From assembly GCF_003260975.1 (NCBI RefSeq), contig NZ_CP030041.1, forward strand, positions 682,001 through 746,000: a DNA stretch of 64,000 bases, given 5' to 3'. Within the stretch, counting starts at the first letter, position 1, and each line of letters opens with the position of its first letter. Under the pieces are notes generated by a model. The model was not told the DNA's origin. It saw only the letters and a list, made by a program, of their open reading frames with translations, and did not search any database. Position numbers and translations under genes: made by a program. Positions 27,762 to 37,632 of the stretch are shown here, one piece after another. Source of the stretch: Echinicola strongylocentroti. Lineage in GTDB: Bacteria; Bacteroidota; Bacteroidia; Cytophagales; Cyclobacteriaceae.

Positions 27762-30710
27762 TTACAATCCTGCAGCTTCAAACAACACCTCCACTGGATG
27801 TAAGGCTTTTTTACCAGTCCCATCTGCGATTTGATGTCTACAGCTAGTCCCGGGAGCTACCACCACCGTGGCCTCATCGGCCTTCCGAACAGTGGGGAAA
27901 AGCACCAGTTCGCCCACATTCATGCTCACCTCAAAATGCTCCTCCTCATATCCAAAGGAACCTGCCATTCCACAGCAGCCGGAAGGTATCGTTTCTAGGT
28001 GGTAATTCTCCGGTAATGTCAACAGCTTTTGGGTAAAAGACACAGAAGAAAGGGACTTCTGGTGACAATGGCCATGAAGCAAAATCTTCTTGCTGGCTTT
28101 GGTAAACTGCTCAGCAGAAATGTTTCCACGCATGGCTTCTTTAGCCAAAAACTCGTCCACCATCATGCTATGGCGCTTCAGCTTTTTGGCATCATCTACT
28201 AAATCCTGGTTCACCAAACGAGGGTATTCGTCCTTGAATGTCAGGATCGCTGATGGCTCCACACCTATCAGGGGCTCATCCAAAGTCACCTTATCTTTAA
28301 AAAGGCTGACATTCTGATTGGCCATCTTTTTTGCCCTGTCCAACAGCCCTTTGGAGATCGCCCCCCGTCCACTTTCCGGATGATCGGCCATCTTCACCTC
28401 GTATCCCAGATGATGCAGGAGCTTGATGGCCTTGATGCCGATTTCAGTATCATTAAAGTTGGTAAACTCATCGCAGAAAAAGTTCACTGCCCCCACTTTC
28501 TTGGATGGGGCAGGTAGATTGTTGTAGTGTTTTTTGTACCACTTTCTAAGGTTGACTTTGGAAATCGTGGGTAAGTTTCGCTTTTCGGCCACGCCTAGGA
28601 CCTTCTTCATCATACTTCCTGTAGACTTATTGGTCATCAGAAAATTGGTCATTCCCGGCACCAAGCTGCCCAGTTCATTCAGGTTATTGATATAAGCAAA
28701 GGCCTTGCTCCGCAGCGGTATGCCGTGTGTTTTGTGGTATTGGTGAAGAAACTCCGCCTTGAGGCTGGACATGTCCACATTGGAAGGGCACTCGGAGGTA
28801 CAGCCTTTACAGGACAGGCAAAGGTCCATTACTTCTTTGATCTCCGGATGGTCAAATGGATTGGGCTGGGTATTTTTGGTCAAAAACTCCCGCAATGTGT
28901 TGGCACGACCACGGGTGGTGTCTTTTTCGTTCTTGGTTGCCATGTAGCTCGGACACATCGTACCACCAGAAACAGGTAATTTTCGACAATCCCCAGATCC
29001 ATTACACTTTTCAGCTGCCCGCAAAATCCCTCCCACATGGCCAAAATCCATCGTGGTCTGAAATTCCGGTGTTTCCATGTCACGCTCATAGCGCAGGAAG
29101 CTGTTCATCGGAGCCGTGTCCACGATTTTTCCGGGATTGAAAATATTATTGGGATCCCAGGATTTCTTGATCCTGCGGAAAAGTTGATAATTTTCTTCCC
29201 CGACCATGATGGGGATAAATGCCGCCCTCACTCGGCCATCACCATGCTCACCACTGAGTGATCCATCGTATTTTTTCACCAGTTTTGCGACCGCCTCGGT
29301 GATTTTATAAAAATCCTCCACATCCTCGGACTTTTTCAAATCCAAGATGGGACGCAGGTGAATTTCGCCAGCTCCAGCATGGGCATAGTGTACCGGCTTT
29401 TGGCCATAGCCTTTCATGATCTCCCCAAATTCGGCAATAAAATCGGCAAGATCGTCTATATCCACAGCCGTATCTTCAATACAGGCCACGGCTTTTCTGT
29501 CCCCGGGAATATTGGCGAGCAAGCCAAGCCCTGCACTTCGTAGTGTCCACACATTTTTGGTCCGCTCACCTGTGATGATCGGGTAGGCGTACCCTAATCC
29601 GGCCATCTTCATGGCATCGATCATCTTTTGGGCTTGCTGGAGCGCTTCTTCTTCTGTCTCTCCCCTAAACTCCACCATCAGGATTCCCTCCGGATCGCCT
29701 TCCACGAAGTAACGGTTCTTACTTTGCTCGATATTCTCTTTGGTGCAGTCCAATATGATTTTGTCCATCAGCTCACAGGCTGTCGGATGGTGCTTCATCG
29801 CCAGCTGGGTCGCCTTCATGGACTCATGGATCGTCCCAAAATGGGCAGCTACCACCACATCCTTGGGTGCTGGAAGCGGATCCAAGTGGATTTTGATTTC
29901 GGTAGTAAATGCCAGCGTTCCTTCCGATCCACACAGTAATTTACAAAAATCAAAAGCCGTATCCTTCTCCGAAAACACCGCGGTCTCCAACAAATAATCC
30001 ACCGCATACCCCGTGTTGCGGCGCTGAATAGAGGGCTTGGGAAATTGCTTTCTAATATTCTCCTGATGAGCTGGCTGACTGAGCTCTTCATAAATCTCCT
30101 GATAAAGCTTCCCTTCTAGGTCATTTTGCTTCCTTTTATCTTCAAACTCCTCTTTCGAAAGCTGGCTGAAAGTCACCTCAGACCCATCACTCAAGATGGT
30201 CTGCAATTCGAAGGTGTGCTCGCGAGTGGAGCCGTAGATAATGGAGGTGGTTCCGCAGGAATTATTTCCCACCATTCCACCGATCATCGCCCTATTGGCA
30301 GTCGATGTCACGGGGCTGAAGAAATACCCATGGGGTTTTAGGAAAGCATTTAGCTCGTCCCTGACCACACCTGGCTGTACCCGTACCCAGCCTTCTTGTT
30401 TATTGAATTCAAGGATTTCGGTAAAATATTTCGAAACATCCACCACGATGCCATCTCCCACACACTGCCCCGCCAGAGAGGTACCTGCTGTTCGGGGAAT
30501 CAGGGATGTTTTGTGGGTGTTGGCAAAATGGATGAGCTTTTTGATATCATCTTTGGTCTTTGGTAAGGCTACCGCCAAAGGTAATTCCCTGTACACCGAA
30601 GCGTCTGTCGCATACAGGGTTCTCATGAGTTGATCGTAATGTAAATCACCTTCCAATTCTTTGGCTAATTCAGCCAAAAAAGGTGACAAATTCGCTGGTT
30701 CGTTAGACAT
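27762..30710 (-). CDS. Fused FAD-linked oxidase / Fe-S protein (GlcD-GlcF or D-lactate dehydrogenase type)
   Basis: This 982-aa fusion has a PCMH-type FAD domain with PRTAGTSLAGQCVGDG (about residues 55-70) and NNSCGTTSI, a FAD-oxidase C-terminal domain ending YDGSLSGEHGDGRVRA, then a ferredoxin-like region with CLSCKGCTSECPSNVDM and a cysteine-rich CCG domain (GHCHQKSL, SGCCGMAGSFGYE). Such fusions oxidise D-2-hydroxy acids (D-lactate, glycolate, D-2-hydroxyglutarate) and feed electrons to the membrane. It is a single-gene transcript by the terminator at 27727-27755. Substrate undetermined. Confidence 0.88.
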   Translation of the reverse strand: MSNEPANLSPFLAELAKELEGDLHYDQLMRTLYATDASVYRELPLAVALPKTKDDIKKLIHFANTHKTSLIPRTAGTSLAGQCVGDGIVVDVSKYFTEILEFNKQEGWVRVQPGVVRDELNAFLKPHGYFFSPVTSTANRAMIGGMVGNNSCGTTSIIYGSTREHTFELQTILSDGSEVTFSQLSKEEFEDKRKQNDLEGKLYQEIYEELSQPAHQENIRKQFPKPSIQRRNTGYAVDYLLETAVFSEKDTAFDFCKLLCGSEGTLAFTTEIKIHLDPLPAPKDVVVAAHFGTIHESMKATQLAMKHHPTACELMDKIILDCTKENIEQSKNRYFVEGDPEGILMVEFRGETEEEALQQAQKMIDAMKMAGLGYAYPIITGERTKNVWTLRSAGLGLLANIPGDRKAVACIEDTAVDIDDLADFIAEFGEIMKGYGQKPVHYAHAGAGEIHLRPILDLKKSEDVEDFYKITEAVAKLVKKYDGSLSGEHGDGRVRAAFIPIMVGEENYQLFRRIKKSWDPNNIFNPGKIVDTAPMNSFLRYERDMETPEFQTTMDFGHVGGILRAAEKCNGSGDCRKLPVSGGTMCPSYMATKNEKDTTRGRANTLREFLTKNTQPNPFDHPEIKEVMDLCLSCKGCTSECPSNVDMSSLKAEFLHQYHKTHGIPLRSKAFAYINNLNELGSLVPGMTNFLMTNKSTGSMMKKVLGVAEKRNLPTISKVNLRKWYKKHYNNLPAPSKKVGAVNFFCDEFTNFNDTEIGIKAIKLLHHLGYEVKMADHPESGRGAISKGLLDRAKKMANQNVSLFKDKVTLDEPLIGVEPSAILTFKDEYPRLVNQDLVDDAKKLKRHSMMVDEFLAKEAMRGNISAEQFTKASKKILLHGHCHQKSLSSVSFTQKLLTLPENYHLETIPSGCCGMAGSFGYEEEHFEVSMNVGELVLFPTVRKADEATVVVAPGTSCRHQIADGTGKKALHPVEVLFEAAGL

Positions 30711-30878
30711 GCCATAAAATTAAAACAGTTCGCGCAACTAATAAATAATAAAATGAAATATCTGAGGAAAAAAGTCGATAGTCCACCGCCCACTTACCAA
30801 GGTAAGCCTAGGACAGCCCTGCTGATTGGGCTAACTGCCAACTGAATAGGAATTATAAATATGGCCCATCTTGAAACG

Positions 30879-32222
30879 TTATGCTTTATCTTTTTGGCTG
30901 GCATGGGCCGAAGTATCCAACTGCTGATAGCGCTCTTCCAGGTCATTAAAGTCATTTCGTTCGCCAAAGTGCTGCTTGGCCGCTTGATGGATCATTTTTG
31001 CATGTTTTAAGATCACCCGTTTGTGCTCAGGCCGCTGTGACAAGTTATGGATGGTGACCATAGCGCCCATCAGATGAATAAGGACAGCGGGACTACTTTG
31101 CCCAAATTGGCGAATCTGGTTAAATGCCACACTGACTACACCATCAAAGCTCATTGTATTTAGGATCAAGCGGAGTTTTTTGTCTTCATCAAAACGATAT
31201 GGCCCCGGCAAATCCACTGCTGTCAAATAGCAAATGGAATCGGTCAGTTTGTCAATGCACGTGATGGCCGTATAGGGGTCATTTACACCTGGGGACAGTG
31301 CACGGGAAGCCACTTCCACCATTTGCCTCACGGCAAATTCACTGTCTTGGGTCGAATTCCTCTTGATGCCTATAATGAGCACAGATAAAAGCCGGCTTTC
31401 AAATCCTTCTTCCAACTCCTTCTCACCATACACTGTAAAAACTTCCTGCCCCTCCACCAAAAAATGACCGGCATGTTTTTTCACTTCGATAAAGCCTTCT
31501 ATTTCCTTCGCAAGATTGATCAACCGTTCCCTGTTGACTACTTGGAGGTAACCGCTCCTTTTTACCTTATAGACCTCCTTATAGCGGGCATTTTGCTTTA
31601 ATCTTTCGATTTTTGAATCAGCAATGTCCAGTACCTCTTCCTCCTCTTCTGCCTTGGGAAACAACCTCCGAAAGTGATGGTTCAAACTGCTATTGACATT
31701 AGAAACCACTTGGTCAGCTTGGATACTTATGGAAATGTGGTGAATAAAAATCACCAAGAGAAAAATATTGACCAAGGCCAAAATAATGGAAAAACCTACC
31801 GAAATAGTCGGCAGAAACTGCAAACTATCACTGGACTTAACAGTACTCAGCACTACCAAGCAATACGTAAAAGTGGCAATGTAAGACCCCAAGACCACCT
31901 GATTGAGCTTATCATGCATGAAATTCTGCAAAAGTCTCGGACCAAACTGGGAGGATGCCAAAGTCAAGGCTACCAATGTGATGGAAAACACCGTACCCGC
32001 CACGCCTATCATCGCCCCAGCTATGGTGGACAATACACTTCTGGCAGAATCTGCACTCCCGATCAGAAAATAGCTGAAAACCCCAGAAGGCTCTACTTTT
32101 ACCGCATCATCCAAAAAAACCAATCCAAATGCTGCCAAAATAGCACAGAGGATAAGAATCAACGGTACAAACCAAAAGCTGGATTGGATATTGGACCAAA
32201 AATAAATGAGTTTTGCTTTCAA
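30879..32222 (-). CDS. DUF2254 membrane protein
   Basis: This 447-aa protein has four N-terminal TM helices (residues 16-160) with GAMIGVAGTVFSITLVALTL and the conserved SSQFGPRLLQNFM, then a soluble C-terminal half with SPGVNDPYTAITCIDKL. These match the DUF2254 family, whose function is not established. The start is TTG 32222; an in-frame stop lies just upstream and no ATG precedes the first TM helix. Confidence 0.85.
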   Translation of the reverse strand: MKAKLIYFWSNIQSSFWFVPLILILCAILAAFGLVFLDDAVKVEPSGVFSYFLIGSADSARSVLSTIAGAMIGVAGTVFSITLVALTLASSQFGPRLLQNFMHDKLNQVVLGSYIATFTYCLVVLSTVKSSDSLQFLPTISVGFSIILALVNIFLLVIFIHHISISIQADQVVSNVNSSLNHHFRRLFPKAEEEEEVLDIADSKIERLKQNARYKEVYKVKRSGYLQVVNRERLINLAKEIEGFIEVKKHAGHFLVEGQEVFTVYGEKELEEGFESRLLSVLIIGIKRNSTQDSEFAVRQMVEVASRALSPGVNDPYTAITCIDKLTDSICYLTAVDLPGPYRFDEDKKLRLILNTMSFDGVVSVAFNQIRQFGQSSPAVLIHLMGAMVTIHNLSQRPEHKRVILKHAKMIHQAAKQHFGERNDFNDLEERYQQLDTSAHASQKDKA

Positions 32223-32286
32223 TTGTTGATCATTTTATGGTTACTGTTTGAAAATCACCTTCGGTTGATATGGCCACAAAGGAAAA

Positions 32287-32667
32287 TTATTGGGATACGT
32301 GAGATAGTAGGTTGATCGTCGATCCACTGGGCTCTTTCACAAAAAAACGCCTGACACCCCAGCTCTCATCCCGAATATCATAGATAATAGGATAGTTCAT
32401 GTCCTTGGCACGCTGGTACATCATGTCAATATCCGAAACTTCCACGGACATAAAGACCGCTTCATTATTGACCGGAACGCCGCCTTCATGTTTGAAAAGG
32501 TTGATTTGGGCAGTGGGATTCTCCGTGGAGACGAATGTCACCACCCAACCTAAATCCATGGCCAGTTCCATTCCTAAAAACTCAACGAAGAATACTTTCG
32601 ATGCCTCTACTTGATCGGAATAGATATTTGGGACAATTCTTCGTATTCCCACTCTTCCTTCTTTCAT
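32287..32667 (-). CDS. VOC/glyoxalase-superfamily protein
   Basis: This 126-aa protein is the length of a single vicinal-oxygen-chelate domain. It has NIYSDQVEASKVFFVEFLGM at the start and RRFFVKEPSGSTINLLSH at the end, the usual position of the last metal ligand region. Enzymatic activity is not certain; stand-alone members also serve as resistance or binding proteins. Confidence 0.75.
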   Translation of the reverse strand: MKEGRVGIRRIVPNIYSDQVEASKVFFVEFLGMELAMDLGWVVTFVSTENPTAQINLFKHEGGVPVNNEAVFMSVEVSDIDMMYQRAKDMNYPIIYDIRDESWGVRRFFVKEPSGSTINLLSHVSQ

Positions 32668-32975
32668 GGTTCATGTAGGTTTTGGTCTTCAGAAATAAGC
32701 TAAATTCCTCCTCCACAGCTACCTCTTATTTGCTGTTTCGTTATTGTTCAAAATCAAACTAACAAAAAAATCTCAATTCCACCTCCAAAAACCTCTCTAA
32801 ATACCCACTACCATTTTTTTCAAAAAAGTGCTTCCCTACCCTTTCCAAAAAAACGACCTACTCTAGTTATTGAAATTTTTATATTAATAAGGCATTCAAA
32901 AACACCTTTTATCAAATAACCCAATGTATTTATTCTATTTTTTCGTTAATTTTATCACTAACCTACACCAACCTT
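32668..32975 (+). promoter_or_regulatory. Divergent intergenic region upstream of the GH2 gene
   Basis: No gene is seen. The last 100 bp are highly AT-rich and should carry the GH2 promoter. No box could be assigned with confidence. Confidence 0.3.
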
Positions 32976-35612
32976 ATGAAAACTACCTTTCAGGTCCTAA
33001 AAGTCTGTTTGTTATCGCTTCTATTTGTTCAATTTGCCACGGCTCAGCAGCGATATGAACTCAATACAGATTGGTATTGCCATCCAATAAAAGACACTCA
33101 AGCAAAAGGCCCAGTACTATCCCAGATTTCCTTCCCACTTCGGGATTGGATGCCAGCCACTGTTCCCGGCACGGTACTCACCACCCTGCTCAACAACGGC
33201 AAAGTACCCGATCCCTTCTACGGCCTGAACAATGAAAAAATCAAGGATATTTATGACACGGGAAGGGAACATTATACGTATTGGTTCGTCAACGATTTTA
33301 CGGAAACCGCCCAAACAGGAGAACAGGTATGGCTGAATTTTAGGGGGATCAATTACAGCGTTGATATTTTTCTCAATGGCCAAAAGGTAAACCAAACTCC
33401 ATACAAAGGCATGTACCTGCGTAAGCAGTATAACATCACCAAATTTCTCTCCAAGGACGGCAAAAACCGATTGGCAGTATTGGTACATCCAGCTGACCAT
33501 GTAGGCAATCCCAATGGCGGACAAGGAGGCGACGGCACCATCGCAAAAGGTGTAGCCCTCCAATATACTGCCGGCTGGGACTGGATCCAGCCAGTGCGTG
33601 ACAGAAACACCGGAATATGGGACAAGGTATTCGTCGAAAAGACCAAGGCTGTCAACCTCAAAAATCCCCACATCGTCACTTTGGTAGACGGTCAGCGTAT
33701 GCCCGGGGCAAAACAGGATCCTGCCACCATCCAAGTAACCACCGAACTGCAAAACACCCAAGACAAGCCCATCAAGGGAACCCTTCAGTATACCCTAGAA
33801 GGAAAAACTGTCAGCACGGAAGTCACGTTAACGTCACAGGAAACAGCAGAAGTAGCTTTGCCCGATCTCACGTTGGAAAACCCAAAGCTCTGGTGGCCGA
33901 ATGGTTATGGGGAGCAACCCTTATACGATATCGACCTTCAGTTCATCATGGGCGAGGAGATTTCTGACCACGAAAAAGTCACCTTTGGCATACGTGAAAT
34001 CCAGACGGAATGGAACGATCACACCCGCAGTAAACAGGTCGCTGTCAATGGCCAAAAGATCTTTATCAAAGGAGGCAACTGGATCATTTCTGATGCCATG
34101 CTGCGATTTTCGGAAGAAAGGTACGACGCCGAAATCCGCTTTCATAAAGATATGAACCTTAACCTGATCCGTATCTGGGGCGGGGCTTTGCCTGAGCGGC
34201 CTGAGTTTTACGAGGCTTGTGACAAGTATGGCATGCTGGTCATTCAGGACTTTTGGATGTCCGGTGACTGTAATGGAAGATGGCTGGACCCGAAGAAAAA
34301 AGAAGATCAATGGACGCGCCGGCAATACCCTGATGACCACGGGCTGTTCATCGAATCTGCTGCGGATGTCGTAAAAATGCTTCGAAATCACCCTTCCCTA
34401 GCCATGTGGTGCGGAGGAAACGAGATCACCCCTCCTGCTGATATTCTCAAGGCCCTTAAAGAAGACGTCTTGCCAAAACTGGACGGCACGCGCTGGTTTA
34501 TCGATTATTCCAACTCAGATGAGATGTCCTATAATTTCAAGGGAGGCAATGGCGATGGTCCCTATGGTATTCAGGACATCTCCACCTTCTGGGCAGAAAA
34601 AACCTGGCCCTTTAATTCAGAAGTCGGCTCTGTCGGTACAGGTGATGCCGTATCCCTCAAGCGCTTTATTCCAGAAGAAAACCAGGTCATCCCAATCGAA
34701 ATGGACGGCACGGAAAAGGTGCGGGACGAAGTCTGGAGCTATCATAAATACATCGATTATGGCGATGCCATGGAGCCTTATGGCACTCCATCAGACATGG
34801 TGGATTTTGCCACCAAGGCACAATTGGTAAATTATAACCAGTACAGAGGACTAATCGAAGGGTTTTCTGCGCACATGTGGGACTGGTACACGGGGGTGAT
34901 CATCTGGAAAACACAAAACCCTTGGACTTCCCTACGGGGCCAAATGTATGATTACTACCTGGATCCCAATGCTTGCCTGTACGGATTGCGCACCGGCAGT
35001 GAAGTGCTTCATGGGATGTACGATCCCGTTAAGGGCAATATCATGATCGCCAATAATACCTTTGAACAGCAACACGACATCATGCTTCGCGTGACGGCTT
35101 ATGACATGGAGGGCAACGACCAGCAACTTACACAGGTATTTTGCTATATCGAACCATCCAGCGTCCGCCTGATCATGTCGTTACAACAGCGCATACAAGA
35201 ACTCAGCGCTGAAAAAGGCATGTTCCTTTCTGTCCAACTGCTCGACACAGAGCAGGAAGTCCTCAGCGACAATTTCTACTGGCTACCAGATGCAGCGGGT
35301 AATTACTCCGGCCTACAAAACATGGCCAAAGCTCCTGTCCAAGCAAAAGCCACCAAAATAGCAAAGGATAAAATAAAACTGCAGCTGACCAACCCATCTG
35401 GAAATACAGTTTCTTTCTTTAACCGTATTTCCCTCATTGATGCCTCCACAGGAGAACGACTGCTGCCTACCTTCTACAGCGATAACTACGTTTCTTTGGT
35501 GCCAGGGGAAGAAAAATCCATCACCCTCACGTATGCTGAGTTGGAAAAGATCAATGCCCAAATTGAAATTGGTGGGTGGAATGCCCCAAAGCAGCTCGTC
35601 CAGATTGAATAG
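32976..35612 (+). CDS. Secreted glycoside hydrolase family 2 (exo-beta-glucosaminidase/mannosidase-like)
   Basis: This 878-aa protein has a signal peptide (residues 1-23, ending ATAQ), a sugar-binding jelly roll (about 30-210), an Ig-like domain, a TIM barrel (about 340-680) and C-terminal beta domains. WCGGNEITPP places the acid/base at E483, and FNSEVGSVG places the likely nucleophile at E549. The 66-residue spacing fits the CsxA exo-beta-D-glucosaminidase branch of GH2, though beta-mannosidases are close. It stands alone without SusCD genes. Confidence 0.88.
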   Translation: MKTTFQVLKVCLLSLLFVQFATAQQRYELNTDWYCHPIKDTQAKGPVLSQISFPLRDWMPATVPGTVLTTLLNNGKVPDPFYGLNNEKIKDIYDTGREHYTYWFVNDFTETAQTGEQVWLNFRGINYSVDIFLNGQKVNQTPYKGMYLRKQYNITKFLSKDGKNRLAVLVHPADHVGNPNGGQGGDGTIAKGVALQYTAGWDWIQPVRDRNTGIWDKVFVEKTKAVNLKNPHIVTLVDGQRMPGAKQDPATIQVTTELQNTQDKPIKGTLQYTLEGKTVSTEVTLTSQETAEVALPDLTLENPKLWWPNGYGEQPLYDIDLQFIMGEEISDHEKVTFGIREIQTEWNDHTRSKQVAVNGQKIFIKGGNWIISDAMLRFSEERYDAEIRFHKDMNLNLIRIWGGALPERPEFYEACDKYGMLVIQDFWMSGDCNGRWLDPKKKEDQWTRRQYPDDHGLFIESAADVVKMLRNHPSLAMWCGGNEITPPADILKALKEDVLPKLDGTRWFIDYSNSDEMSYNFKGGNGDGPYGIQDISTFWAEKTWPFNSEVGSVGTGDAVSLKRFIPEENQVIPIEMDGTEKVRDEVWSYHKYIDYGDAMEPYGTPSDMVDFATKAQLVNYNQYRGLIEGFSAHMWDWYTGVIIWKTQNPWTSLRGQMYDYYLDPNACLYGLRTGSEVLHGMYDPVKGNIMIANNTFEQQHDIMLRVTAYDMEGNDQQLTQVFCYIEPSSVRLIMSLQQRIQELSAEKGMFLSVQLLDTEQEVLSDNFYWLPDAAGNYSGLQNMAKAPVQAKATKIAKDKIKLQLTNPSGNTVSFFNRISLIDASTGERLLPTFYSDNYVSLVPGEEKSITLTYAELEKINAQIEIGGWNAPKQLVQIE

Positions 35613-35626
35613 ATGATTGATCAATC

Positions 35627-35672
35627 AAGGAAGAGCAGGAAATGATGGTTACATTCACCCCTGCTCTTCCTT
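35627..35672. terminator. Bidirectional terminator between GH2 and DUF1835 genes
   Basis: AAGGAAGAGCAGG (35627-35639) and CCTGCTCTTCCTT (35660-35672) form a perfect 13-bp stem with a 20-nt loop. It lies exactly between two convergent genes. Confidence 0.75.
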
Positions 35673-35676
35673 AATA

Positions 35677-36423
35677 TTAGATTTCATCAAAAAGCCGCTT
35701 CACTTGCAAATCACCAAACCCATAAATGCTCTCCCGCTTGTGGAATTCTTTAAAAACAGGCACAAACTCCTTTGTCCCCAATTCCTTCATAATTTCCAGT
35801 AATGCCTCTTTAGGCCTTCCAAGGTGATCTCCTTTGGGAATCCTGGCCAGATGTGCTTCCACCGCAGTAAGAATAAAAGGAAAAACGTCCTCCAATTCCC
35901 GTGCACCTTGCCATAGCAATTCACAATCATTAGCTTGGTACCTGTCCCAGAGCTGGGCTATCTTGGCCACCTGCTTGATTTCCATCCGATCCTCAAAAGC
36001 CTTCTGGAGCCCCTTTTGATCAAGCCCCGCAAAACCAAGAAAAAGACTCGTCTTTGGCCTGACCAAATACACCTTGCATTGCGGTATTTGGTTAAGCAGT
36101 AAATTTACGACAAACCAAAAATTAACTTGACAAAACAGGTCCTCTTCAAACCATAGATAAATGGAAGATCCGGGCGGAATTGAGCTGATTTTTTCCAATT
36201 CAGCCACCGTTTTCCTATAGTAGTCCTCTTCCGAAAAACCACCATAAGCGTCGGCGATAAATGCCGCCCTTTTGGCGAAAAAATCTTTTAAATTTTCACT
36301 TTTTACCTCACCATCTATCAAACATTCACGCATGACAATCACTTCCCCAGCGACTTCTTTGGGAAAGCGGTCTTTGAGTGCATCGCCATTAAGAATGTGA
36401 TATTGCCCCTCTATTGGAGTCAT
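35677..36423 (-). CDS. DUF1835 domain protein
   Basis: This 248-aa protein begins YHILNGDALKDRF and has VIVMRECLIDGEV and IYLWFEEDLFCQVNFWFVV, hallmarks of the DUF1835 family. It is probably cytoplasmic and has no TM segment. The function of the family is not known. It is the only gene of its transcript. Confidence 0.8.
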   Translation of the reverse strand: MTPIEGQYHILNGDALKDRFPKEVAGEVIVMRECLIDGEVKSENLKDFFAKRAAFIADAYGGFSEEDYYRKTVAELEKISSIPPGSSIYLWFEEDLFCQVNFWFVVNLLLNQIPQCKVYLVRPKTSLFLGFAGLDQKGLQKAFEDRMEIKQVAKIAQLWDRYQANDCELLWQGARELEDVFPFILTAVEAHLARIPKGDHLGRPKEALLEIMKELGTKEFVPVFKEFHKRESIYGFGDLQVKRLFDEI

Positions 36424-37203
36424 CTTTGTGAATGTTGGGCAGTGGAATCGGTCGTTGCTTCTCTCTTCCTAAAAGTCCACTTTACCTTTTTCCAATTGGT
36501 AAACAAGGCTGCGAATATCATTTCTATCAGTACGGCCATAATTGAAGTGTTTTTAATTTATTATACGTAAAAGTTAATAATAATTGTTCATTTTATCGGC
36601 CACTCAGGGCAAATGCGTCTAGTGTTTCGAAAGGAAATAATTTTCATGGAGGCATTGCTATCATCCGTGCCGCTGGCACTCCTTCTGGAGGCTGGGGAGA
36701 TGTCAAACCTCCTGCGGATGAATCCGCAGGTTACAACATTCATCGTGCCGCTGGTACTTTGCATCGATTTGTGCATTGGGAATCGCAGTAGCCTAGCTTG
36801 CTGAATGTCGAGATAGGCTGAAAGATTGATTAGTTGATTTGGATGCTAAACAGGGTTAAAGAATTTTATGCGTTAGCAACGGAGCATCCTGTTTAATCCG
36901 CCTTTGGCGAAGGGTCATGTAGAAGGTGCAGGTGGTCACCTGCACCAAAAATATTTACACACAAAAGGGTGAATTCCATAGGAACGGCAGATATAAATGC
37001 TAATAGGAACATTTTTTAAATGCGTTTGCCCTGATCAGCCCAGGGAAATCGCTTTTAACTCCATGAAGTTATTTAATTCAGGCAAAAAGAGTCAGACCGA
37101 GCGGACCTGTCTATCATCCACCAGGTAGAGTCGAGGTCCAACGTCTAGCCTTCGACTCCGCTCAGGCTGACATCTCTTTACTAATAGTTTATAAGCGATT
37201 TTC
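36424..37203. repeat. 780-bp intergenic region rich in REP-like palindromes
   Basis: No gene is supported. CCTGCGGA/TCCGCAGG (36711-36730) is an 8-bp-stem hairpin flanked by two copies of a TGCCGCTGG(C/T)ACT motif (about 36668 and 36748). A 22-bp palindrome, GGTGCAGGTG/CACCTGCACC, lies at 36925-36946. CCTTCGACTCCGCTCAGG near 37146 is a sequence often repeated between Bacteroidota genes. The pattern fits accumulated REP-type repeats. Confidence 0.5.
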
Positions 37204-37632
37204 CTACTGATCAGCCACTACCTTAATCGTTGGATTAATGCCCAACAGGTCGGTGACCATTTCATCATTATCCACTGGAGCAATGTACAGCTCATCATAG
37301 GTATTATACTTCACAATAAGCCCTTTTCTGGCCAATGCTGGCTTGATGCCGACCCATAAGGTTTTTCCTGGTTGGATTTCCTTAATGACAGAGACATCGA
37401 CCTTTCCCCTCAAAAAACCCGAACGATATATTAACCATCCATTTTCGAGCCTATAGGAAGTGTCCAAATAAGCCCAGCCCACCAAGATCAATGGAGCAAG
37501 CATTGGCAAAATCATCGTCGGGCGCTCCATAAAAGTTGCTCTATCCATGACAATCATCATAACTGGCAAGATGATAAATGCGATCAACAAATACCGGATG
37601 TATCCGCTTCGGTTTGCTTTATGGATTTTCAT
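37204..37632 (-). CDS. Small PH-like membrane protein
   Basis: This 142-aa protein has two N-terminal TM helices (about residues 13-30 and 38-58) followed by a short beta-rich domain (LENGWLIYRSGFLRGKVDVSVIKEIQ) that resembles bacterial PH domains. Its ATG overlaps the TGA region of the upstream serine hydrolase by 4 bp, so the two are translationally coupled. Confidence 0.65.
   Translation of the reverse strand: MKIHKANRSGYIRYLLIAFIILPVMMIVMDRATFMERPTMILPMLAPLILVGWAYLDTSYRLENGWLIYRSGFLRGKVDVSVIKEIQPGKTLWVGIKPALARKGLIVKYNTYDELYIAPVDNDEMVTDLLGINPTIKVVADQ

Noticed and set aside
36613..36804. 63-aa plus-strand ORF
   Set aside because: It lies across REP-like palindromes and has no homology signal.
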